64,000 nucleotides of DNA, taken from assembly GCF_958450345.1 (NCBI RefSeq), contig NC_088781.1, positions 117,564,431 through 117,628,430 of the forward strand, given 5' to 3'. The position numbers and the translations under genes were made by a program. Source of the DNA: Calliphora vicina (Eukaryota; Arthropoda; Insecta; Diptera; Calliphoridae). Positions 55,266-64,000 of this stretch are shown in pieces (position 1 is the first letter of the stretch; every line of letters begins with the position of its first letter). The notes below the pieces were generated by a model. It saw only the letters and a list, made by a program, of their open reading frames with translations. It did no database searches and was not told the DNA's origin.

Positions 55266-56155
55266 CTAATTTTATATAATTTTCAAAGGGGTTCAAACGC
55301 CACCTAATAGTTTTATGCGAAATTAGTCTATGGTTGTTATATTTTACAGTGTTATAGATGTTTTAATTAATAAAGTTCTTTTTAGAGTCATTTATTAGAC
55401 TTTATTTTAAAGAATTTGGAATATTTTGAAAAGGGATACATAAGCCACCTTAATGTTTTATGCGATATTAGTCTATGATTGTTATTTTTTACAGTTTTAA
55501 TGCTTTTGACTTTAATAAAGCTCTTTTTAGAGTCCTTTATTGAACTTTATTTTAAAGAATTTGGAATATTTTGAAAAGGGGTTCAAAAGCCACCTTATTG
55601 TTTTATGCGAGACTAGTCTATTATTGTTATATTTTACAAGGTTAATGTTGTTGACTTGAATAAAGCTCTTTATTAGAGCCTTTTATGAAACTTAATTCTA
55701 AAGAATTTGGAATATTTTGAAAAGGGGTTCAAGCTCCACCTTATCGTTTTATGCGAAATTAGTTTATGGTTGTTATATATTTACGAGGTTAATGCTGTTG
55801 ACATTAATAAAGCTATTTTTATAGTCCTTTTTGGAACTTTATTTTAGAGAATTTGGAATAATTTGAAAAGGGGTACATAAGCCACCTTATTGTTTTATGA
55901 TTGCTATATTTTACAGTGTTAATATTGTTAATATTAACAAGGCTGTTTATTAGAGCCATTTGTGGTACATTATTTTATAGAATTTGGAATATCTTGAAAA
56001 GGGGTACTTTAGCCACCTAACGTTTTATGCGAAATAAAGTGTTAAAGTTGTTGACATTAATAAATCTCTTTATTAGAGTCCTTTCTGGAACTTTATTTTA
56101 GAGAATTTGGAATATTTTGAAAAAGGGGTACATAAGCCACCTTAACTTTTTTAGC
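55266..56155. repeat. About 145-bp tandem array, 6-7 units
   Basis: Each unit contains GAATTTGGAATATTTTGAAAAGGGG, CACCTTATTGTTTTATGCG, TATTGTTATATTTTACA and TTAATAAAGCTCTTT. The GGAATATTTTGA anchor occurs at about 55420, 55563, 55709, 55855, 55986 and 56109, i.e. spacings of 143, 146, 146, 131 and 123 bp, with deletions in the last units. Divergence between units is moderate. No coding capacity. Confidence 0.9.
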
Positions 56156-56526
56156 AAATTAAAAAATTCCGTTAAACTCTCTTATTAATATAACAGTTTC
56201 CTGTCCATTATTTTATTGTAAATATTATATTTTATTATAAAGTAACTATTTAGACTCTTTTAATAACTAAAACTCTCTATGCCAAGCACGTTCTAAATAC
56301 CTGTAATATTTTCTTTTGGATAGCTAAGTTTTTACACCAAAACCAAACTCAACTTAAATCAAACTAAGAAAGAAACGTTTAGGTATTTTATTAACAACTG
56401 TGACAGGTACTTGGCCGGATACTAGACAATAGTTCAACATACACACAAGAACCCAATAATTGTTTGAACATAAAAATATCTATGTTTTCTTAATACTTGT
56501 CTTTTAATACTTATATCAATTGTTAA
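56156..56526. other. No gene; possible 3' flank of the lectin-like exon
   Basis: AT-rich. On the minus strand an ATTAAA-type polyadenylation-like word lies about 25-30 bases beyond the TAG at 56527-56529. Otherwise nothing recognisable. Confidence 0.35.
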
Positions 56527-56734
56527 CTACGTGATCTTATACGATGTCTGGCTTTTTTTAAACACAGGTGTATCCTTGTTTTTTTCTTTGTGTTTCTCAC
56601 ACATAAATTTCGTAAATCTATAACAAACTACGTGCTTAAGGTATTTAGCGCCTGTTGAGTAAACTCCACAAACAAAATTGTTGTCCTTTTTTCCGTTCTC
56701 GTTATCGGCAATTGTTCTAAATTCTGGGCTGAAG
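56527..56734 (-). pseudogene. Candidate C-type-lectin-like terminal exon or its remnant
   Basis: The minus-strand frame reads ADNENGKKDNNFVCGVYSTG, then AKYLKHVVCYRFTKFMCEKH, ending with a TAG at 56529-56527. Cysteine spacing (C-x15-C-x7-C-E) and a preceding DNENG fit the end of a C-type lectin domain (PxN.....C......W.D..C....F.CE). The usual WND before the third Cys is LKH here, and the WIG/W motifs upstream are absent. CTGATACACTTCAG at 56747-56734 could be a splice acceptor. It stands out by its codon composition. It could be the last exon of a gene further right, a decayed paralogue or chance; not certain. Confidence 0.35.
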
Positions 56735-56805
56735 TGTATCAGACAGATTTGTTTAGAAATATAAAGCAGAGATTTGTGGTTGTTTAAAATTAATATGCTG
56801 GACAT

Positions 56806-57007
56806 GTTTAAAAGGAATATTGAGAATTAATAAAAGATTTCTAAAGAAACTTTTTTTTGTTAGTAAAACAATTAATAAAAAGAAATATTTAAGAAAAAGA
56901 AAAATGAATTTTTTGAAAAGATAAAAAAGTTGTTATGTTTTGGAAATTAAAACAATAAGTTTGGTTTTAAGGTATAGATTTTCCTAAGCTAGAAAAATAT
57001 TAAAAAA
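56806..57007. other. No gene
   Basis: AT-rich linker between the lectin-like frame and family A copy 6. Confidence 0.35.
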
Positions 57008-57695
57008 ACAAGTAAGAAAGTATGGTCGGTCAAGCCCGACCATATAATACCCTACATCAAGTAAATGAGCGAAAACATTTTTCTTTTAAAATTTCAATAA
57101 TTTATATTCGTGAGTGATTTTCGGAAGTGGGCCTCATATAGGAGCTATGACTAATTATGGACCGATCACCATGAAATTAGATCGTGTAATTTATGTCTAT
57201 ATGATAGTTATTTCTGTCGAATTTTATTTTTATACCAACATTTTTAATTTTTATGCACATTAAAGTGATTTTCGGAAGCGGGTCTATATGGGAGCTATGA
57301 CTAATTATGGACCGATCGTAACAAAATTTGGTGACATGAATTTTGTATAAAACTTATTTGGAGCGAAATTTGTGGAGATACATTTATAAATTAAACATTT
57401 ATGACCGATAAAGTCTAATTTCGGAAGGACTTTGTATGCGGGCTAGGTAAAATAATGGACCAATTTCAGCCAGTTTCAATAGGCTTGGTCCTTGGGCCGA
57501 AAAAATTATATGTATCAAATTTCATCAAAATATCTTCAAAATTGCGACCTGTACTCTGCGCAAAAGTTTAAATGGACAGCCAGCCAACCAGGCAGACGGA
57601 CGGACATTGTTTAATCGACTCAGAAAGTGATTCTAATTTTTTGGAGTTACAAACATCTGCACAAACGCATTACCACTATGTTGATGTAGAGTATA
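57008..57695 (+). mobile_element. Repeat family A, copy 6
   Basis: Head ACAAGTAAGAAAG and the hairpin TGGTCGG/CCGACCA at 57008-57045, body as in copy 2, a GACGGACGGAC run at about 57594-57604, and a decayed tail (CATTACCACTATGTTGATGTAGAGTATAC) at about 57670-57695. Confidence 0.75.
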
Positions 57696-57754
57696 CAAAA
57701 TTGAAAACAATCCAGAATTGGGGATAGTTTCTCTTTAAATAGTAATTTTACAAG

Positions 57755-58225
57755 ACCTTACTATAGAATTGTATCTTTACAAGGTACTTTTCTTTAGAAT
57801 TGTATATTTACAAGACTCTTTTCTATAGAATAATATCTCTATTAGATACTTTTTTTATAGAATTTTATAATTACAAGACACTTTGCTATATAAATATTTA
57901 CTAGACAGCTTTCTATGGACTAGTAACTTTACAACTCTTTTCTATAGAAAATTGTCTTGTCAAGATAGTTTTCTGTGGAATTGTATCTTTGCAAGACATA
58001 TTTCTATAGAATAGTAAATTTACAAGACTTTTTTCTAGAGAATAGTATATTTACAAGAGGCTTTTCTCTGGATAAGTGTTTTGTCAAGATACCTTTCTAT
58101 GGAATTGTATCGTTACAAGACACATTTCTATAGAATAGTAAATTTAAAAGACTTTTTTTTAGAGAATAGTATTTTTACAATGCCATTTTACAGTAATATA
58201 GTATCTTCACAAGACAATTTTCTTT
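57755..58225. repeat. CTATAGAATAGTA / TTTACAAGAC tandem array
   Basis: About 14 imperfect units of 30-36 bp: TTTCTATAGAATAGTATCTTTACAAGACAC with variants. A slightly larger block (CAAGACATATTTCTATAGAATAGTAAATTTA and following) repeats at 57990 and 58110. Related in wording to the array at 16.4-17.4 kb. The short frame at 58081-58272 is within it. Confidence 0.85.
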
Positions 58226-60310
58226 ACAAATTCAGTTTTCAAATTTCCATCTCATATCATTTGGTTTTTTAACTTAATTTAATAAAATTATTTAAAATAG
58301 TTTTAAAGTTGTTACTTTCCTGTTTAATATTTTTGCTATTGTTTAACTTTGAAATTTATATTTTCCCATAAATGTCACTTTCTTTTTTTCTATGTGTATT
58401 TGTTTATAATTTTTATTATCAATTGTTTTAACTTAATTTCCCTTTCTTTGTTTAAACATTAATGCAGTAAAGACAGCAAGAAGATTTACAAATCAAGATT
58501 TTCTCTTTATAAATAATAAAACCTTAAAGAAAATGAGGAATAACAATTTTTTAGTAAGTAAATAAATCTAGATTACAAACATTTAAATGAAGAAAAAAAA
58601 TTAAAAATTAAGATCATGTAGATTTCCGTGAATAAATTTGCTTGGCAAATCTTATTTGTAAGACAAATCTTATAAATATTTTAAACAAAATGTTTTAAAA
58701 GTTTAAAATTATGAAATAGAATGGAGTTGTAAAATCTGAGTTTAGGTTAAACTTTTTCTTTTTATAAATTTGTTTAATAAAGTTTATTTTGATAAAATTA
58801 TTATAATTTAAGCTTTGTTGGCTGAAAAAATGAAAAAAATCTGTTTTAAACTTTTCAAGTTAGACAAAAAATAATGTTTTAAAGAAAATACGAATTATAA
58901 AATTTTTTTTTTTTTTTGTATTTTTTTTAATGGAATTGAAATTTTAGCTTGCGTTATTTGAAATTTTACTAAAACCGTTTAAAATTACTTCGGTTATTTT
59001 ATAAAATTTGTTTTTATATTTACAAGGTGTCATATTTAAAGAAAGCATTTCTTATTTTAAGTAGCTGAATCATCTCTTTTTTTTTTGCTAAATTTTTTGA
59101 TTTTTTATAAACCTCAGTTAATTTCTTTGTTTGTATGTTTTACACACTTGTTATTAACATTATTTATTATTAATTTACTAAAATTTTGTTGCGGTTACCG
59201 GCACCTGTATAGCAACAGTAGCAGCACATTTGTATTAACATTCCAATAGTGTTGACTTTGGGGTTTTACACTCAGCCCGCAAAAAAAAAAACTTTTCAAC
59301 TTAAAAATTCCTAAGAAAACAAATGAAACATGACTAATATAAAAATTATGAAGAATTTTTGAAACAAAATTCAAAATCTTATGAATACAAATTTAAAACG
59401 AAAAACCTCAAATAAATTTGTTTATATTACTGACATAAAATTCAAGAAACAGGTTAAATGAATTGCTCTAGTTTTGAAATAATTAAAACAAATTTAATTT
59501 AATTAAATTTAAATGATTGTTTTTGTTGTCTAATCGTTAGAGTAATTGTTGTAAATTTACCATAAATTTATTTGTTTACCCACCAACATGCAAACTTAAA
59601 TACCTATATAAAGTCTCAAAAGAAAAACATTGTAATTTAATTTAATTGAAATTTTTATAGTTTCTTAAACCTCAATTTTGTTTTTAACTGTTTTTATTAT
59701 ACTTCGATAAATTTAGATATTTACACAAATGAAAAATTGTTTTTTTCATCAAATTAATTTGTTAGTTAATGGTGCGGTAAACCATCATACAAATCATAAA
59801 AATAATAGAAAAAAAGTGAAATTACTTTAGTTTAATATATTGTAATAAAACAGCAAAACAAAAGGAAATAAATTGTTAACTACACTTTCTTTTATTAAAG
59901 GTTCAAAGTCATGACTTAAACTCTAAACTTTAAGATTTAGCCTTGTTTAACTCATTGATGCCACCCATGAAGCCAATATGCTTCTTTCCTTTATTAGATT
60001 AATAATTGTATTTATTTGAAGTATATTAATTGTAAGTAATTATAAATAATGATGCCTCACTTAATAATTTAAACAAGGTATTAGTCATTGAGGAATGTTG
60101 TAAACAAATTGTTAAATCAATAAGTAAATATAAAATAGTTGCTTCATTACTTAAGATTTTTAAGAAATTTTAATTTAAATTCATTGCAATTTAAAATTTA
60201 TTTCATACTACTTTGTTTTCATATGCATATAATGGAAATTAATTTAATATATGTTTTTTATATTAATTGTATTATTATAGGAGACATTTTCAATTGTTTA
60301 CCTATTATAA
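58226..60310. other. No gene; GC-richer patch at 59190-59280
   Basis: Very AT-rich. A patch with GCGGTTACCGGCACC and CAACAGTAGCAGCAC at about 59190-59235 stands out as possible conserved non-coding sequence. Nothing else is recognisable. Confidence 0.35.
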
Positions 60311-60329
60311 ACATGAGGTAAACATGAGC

Positions 60330-61330
60330 AATTTTTAAAAACCTTTCAAATTATTTTACAAGTATTTTCAGTATAATTTTACATTATTTACATTGTGTAA
60401 AAAACTTAAAATTTAATAAAAAAAACTTTTAAATTCTAGAAATATAATATTTACAAGTAATTTTGCCTTAAAATTATACTATTTAGCTAAAATTTACATC
60501 ATGTAAATAATATAAAATTTTAGAAAATTTATTATTCCTAAAAATTTTCTCTTTGTACAAGAAATGTTTAATTGTTTGCCTATATTTACACCATATTTAC
60601 CTATTATTTACATTATGTAAAAAACTGAAAAATTAATAAAATCTTTTAAATTCTTGAAAATTAATATTTACAAGTAATTTTGGTACATTTTTAACTATTT
60701 ACTTCATGTAAATAAAGTAAAATGTTAGAAAATTTATTTTTTCTAATAATTAAATCTTTGTACTAGAAATTTTCTATTGTTTACATGATGTAAATAATTA
60801 AAAATATTTAAAATCAGAAAAAAAAAATTCATTAATTTAGAATTTTTATACTTTGCAAAGGATTTTTGCCTAATTTTACTTTATTTACATTGTGTAAAAA
60901 ACTGAAAAATTAAAATCTTTTAAATTCTAGAATTTTAACATTTACAAGTAATTTTGGCTTAATAATACATTATTTACTTATAATTTACATCATGTAAATA
61001 ATGCAAAATATTAGAAAATATGTTATTTCTAAAATTTAACTCTTTTTACTAGACATTTTCAATTGTTTACCTATTGTTTACACGATGTAAATAATGAAAG
61101 ATTTTTAAAATCCCTTAAATTCATAAAAATTAAAGTTCCACAAAGGTTTTCTGTCTAATTTTACATTGTTTACCTATTATTTACATCATGTAAAAAATCA
61201 AAAACCGTTCCAAATGTAATTTCTGTAAATATTTTAAGTTTTTTATTACAAATTTGCATTTATTTACCTATTGTTGACATGATGTAAAATATGTAAAATA
61301 AATTTCACATATTTTACACACACATCTATT
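60330..61330. repeat. Array of regularly spaced TTTACAT/ATGTAAA palindromes
   Basis: Ten 15-bp near-palindromes of the form TTTACAYNRTGTAAA start at 60387, 60493, 60607, 60708, 60780, 60894, 60984, 61077, 61180 and 61274 (mean spacing about 99 bp). Between them lie related sequences (TTAAATTCTAGAA, TTTACAAGTAATTTTGG, TTAGAAAATTTATTATTTCTAA, CAATTGTTTACCTATT), so the region is a diverged tandem array of about 200-bp double units. Confidence 0.85.
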
Positions 61331-61843
61331 TATACTTACCGTATAGTAGTAGTATTTTTGATGTTTTGTGTGAATATTTATACTTTTAGCATTTTATGTC
61401 TAGAGTATATAGATATACAACTTCCCCGCCAGTTTCATTTTCCTAAACTTTAAAAATCCATATCTTCAGTTACAAGCAATTTTTTAAAAAATTTCTTTTT
61501 GATTATGAATCGCACGATTTATTACTATTATTTGATAAATAAAATTTTTAATTTTTCTAAAAAAATTTTTTTTTAAATTTTTATTTCCCTAATTTACAAA
61601 AGTTAGCAAAAATAATATTGATCGATTTTGATAATTTTTTTTAAGAAATTGCATACCATGTGAACTAATATCAACATCTAAAAAGATTTTCTATTCAAAT
61701 TGTTCAATATTGCAAAATAAAAAATTTATATCTTTTATTTCTAATAATAAATTTTATTATTTCATGAAATATTTCCTTAAATTTTACAAATTTGTATGAA
61801 ATTTATAGTGTTCTTTATTATTTTAGTTTACCTCAAAAATCAA
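61331..61843. other. No gene
   Basis: AT-rich sequence with no recognisable structure. Confidence 0.4.
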
Positions 61844-62249
61844 CGACTTTTTTGTCAAACTAAAGCATTAAATATGGCTTAAATACTTTCCATTTTATTT
61901 AATTAAAACGGATTTCCAAACAATAACATTAACAACAGCAACACATTTTTAATATACATTTATTTAGCAACATATATGGTCTTTAGAATTTGATTAGAAA
62001 TATGAAAAAAAGGCAAACAGAACCACAAACAAATTGTTTTAAATAAATAATAATACGAAAAGTAAAATTGATTTTGAGTTAAACACATGTATAAATTTAA
62101 ATAATTTGCATAAATTTTCAATTAAATTTATGAACAATTTAAAGGTATTTTGAACAATTTGTTTAGGTTAGCAAAAAGTAAAGCATAAGGCAAACAACAT
62201 TTTAATTGTTTACATTAAGTAAACAATGGAAACTTAATATCTATTGGGA
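61844..62249. repeat. Inverted duplicate with the empty site of the foldback element
   Basis: In reverse complement this segment is collinear with 53175-53387 joined directly to 54704-54914, without the 1.3-kb foldback element. The join reads CGTATTATTATTTATTTAAAAC in reverse complement, giving the target site. Arms are about 85-90% alike by eye. The 405-bp segment may itself be an older repeat. Confidence 0.8.
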
Positions 62250-63852
62250 ACAGACGCGGGTCCAGAGGGGGTGAAATAAGAATTCCGACCGGAAACCAAA
62301 ACGTTTTCATATAAAAATGTAGAACAAATTCTAATTTTTAACCCCCTCTGATTGGGAAAGTATTGCAAATTTTAATAGCCAATTGTAAGGGTTTTTACGA
62401 TGTTTCTAGAACTTGCTGAAAAAGTCTAAATAAAGAACATCTCATAACCTTGTTAACATTATTTCAGCATGAAAAATTACCCAAATTAATGTGTAATCCT
62501 TTAATAATTTGATAAAAATCTTGATATTCATCCCTTTGCTAAACAAAAAAAAGCAGCCTGTTTGACACCATAAAGCAACACGTTTCTGTAACAAGTAACG
62601 CCTTGCTGTTAAACAAAAGAGATTAAACCAAAATTCTATTGAAAATTAACAAGATTTTCATAATGATTACAAGTGAAAAGTGTGAAAAAATCTATACAAA
62701 AACAGCAGAGAGGAAAAATTACAGAAATAGGTAATGAGATAATTGGCTTAAGAAAAGGAAAAGGAAAATGAAAAGAAAAATAAACTGAAACTGAAAACTG
62801 CAAGAAATTTAAGAATTTAAAGTCTTAAGATTACATCAATAATTTAGTTTAACTTATGAACAAATTTACATCATTAACAAACATTCATTGCTATAGGACA
62901 AATTATTCAACAAATTTCACATTGTTACATACATTTTTGCCTTTACTGCAGTTGCATTTGGAAACTGAAGTGTCAGTCATTATTCCCGGCTACTCAAGTG
63001 TCAACATGAAGGACACTTTTTTTGCTACATATTTACTGATTAAAAAGTTACTAAAGCAAAAAAAAAAAAACTAAAGTAAAATTACTATAGTTTAAAAGCA
63101 CATAAACCCATAACATGAAAGTAAAATGAAGCCAGAAGACTTGCTCTACATTGTAAATTATAAAAATCAGAAGGATATTCTCACAGTTTAACAATATATA
63201 TTTTTTTCTTTACACTTAAACATAAGCTCAATTAAACTTGCATGTCGGACTCAAGTACAGCATAATCTGAGCAAAATTTTTTCAACAAAAAAATAAAATA
63301 GTACTTAATGAGCTTTTTTTTCTTGTTGTGGCCCCTATATAATGGAGACCAAAAATGACATACACACAAGAATGCAGAAGAAAACACGAAAAGAAAGATG
63401 AGCAAAATGAGGGCAAAAAGAATTCTTTTAAATTAAGTATGAAAACGAAAAAAAAATAAATTAAATTTAACAATACTTTCAATTAATTACACTTTAAAGG
63501 CAAATGAACAAGAGAAAAAAAGACACTATAGCGAAAATTTCAAAGCATACAAGTTCAGTATTAAAAGCTTCCGTTTTGAGGCGGTATTAAATGTATCAAT
63601 TTCAAAAAGAAATTTTGAACTTTATTCCCAGATGTGCAAGAAAGAATTTCACACGTTTTTAGGGTTTTATTTGAAATAAAAAAATCAGAACAAAATAAAA
63701 ATATTAAGGCATTTTTAAAGTTTATGTTAAAAATCCCATGAATGCAAATGTAAATATGTCAATCAATTAATATTTTCAAACAAAACCTAAAAAATATATA
63801 AAAAAAATCTTTAAATTTGTTTTAAATCTTATTACACAAATAAATTTTTTTG
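62250..63852. other. No supported gene; weak exon-like patch at 62952-63020
   Basis: Shortly after 62250 there is a GC-richer GACGCGGGTCCAGAGG patch. At 62938-62951, TTTGCCTTTACTGCAG is a good plus-strand splice-acceptor look-alike followed by a less AT-rich open stretch (LHLETEVSVIIPGYSS and following). No donor or recognisable protein follows, so no gene is called. The rest is AT-rich with poly-A. Confidence 0.25.
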
Positions 63853-64000
63853 GAAAAACACACGGACTGAACAGTATAGATCGGGGTAGTAAAACCCCTA
63901 TACTCAGTTTTTGGTTTTTGATTACCAGTCTTTTTTTATGGACCTCCAAAAATTCTGAAATTCAATGGGCCCTTAAAAAGAGGTGTCATCAGTTTTTGGC
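63853..64000 (+). mobile_element. Left end of another element F, cut by the window edge
   Basis: GAAAAACACACGG, GGGTAGTAAAACCCCTATACTCAGTTT and AGGTGTCAT.AGTTTTTGG match 34013-34170, including the part of the left arm missing from the right arm of the 34-35.7 kb copy. Confidence 0.75.

Noticed and set aside
62856..63074. 72-codon plus-strand frame after an acceptor-like TTTACTGCAG
   Set aside because: Runs into poly-A, no donor, no recognisable motif; mentioned only as a weak exon-like patch.

Overview
This is an AT-rich (by eye about 70%) eukaryotic window packed with decayed mobile elements and tandem repeats. It looks like intergenic or deep-intronic DNA of a fly, probably a calyptrate such as a blow fly (inference). 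The evidence is the mixture of mariner, Tc1/mariner, pogo/Tigger, jockey-type, I/R1-type and copia-type relics. There are also interspersed repeats carrying GGAC/GACA microsatellites like the DINE-1/mini-me class of Diptera. There is no bacterial-style gene organisation, and no intact host gene can be supported. Three short stretches on the minus strand look like exons or exon remnants (32667-32841, 46185-46283, 56527-56734). They are offered with low confidence.

Layout. 0-3.6 kb: a pogo/Tigger-like element and the first copy of repeat family A. 5-9.6 kb: a mariner relic split by a LINE, then a jockey-type LINE and a palindromic MITE (P1). 11.2-12.6 kb: a copia-type pol remnant. 13-17.4 kb: copies of repeat families A and B and a CTATAGAA-type satellite. 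18-19 kb: a Tc1/mariner relic interrupted at a TA by a second P1 copy. 20.3 kb: a TTAA-flanked MITE. 21.2-21.5 kb: a nearly perfect 360-bp palindrome. 22.5-24.6 kb: LINE and Tc1/mariner debris. 24.7-30.8 kb: a mariner relic opened by several nested insertions. 33-39.3 kb: family B, a long-TIR element (F), a 26-bp minisatellite and a TIR element (E) holding a MITE. 38.8-43.3 kb: LINE and Tc1/mariner fragments. 43.3-49.2 kb: a 35-bp satellite in two blocks, the second interrupted by a SINE-like insertion. 51.5-54.7 kb: family A and a foldback-type element whose empty target site is also in the window, inverted, at 61.8-62.25 kb. 55.3-61.3 kb: three further tandem arrays, one made of regularly spaced TTTACAT/ATGTAAA palindromes. 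The last 150 bp begin another F element.

No functional cooperation between genes can be claimed. The coherent story is insertion history: transposon in transposon, satellites interrupted by insertions, and non-autonomous elements with hairpin ends. All translations and alignments were done by eye; family names follow recognisable motifs, not searches.
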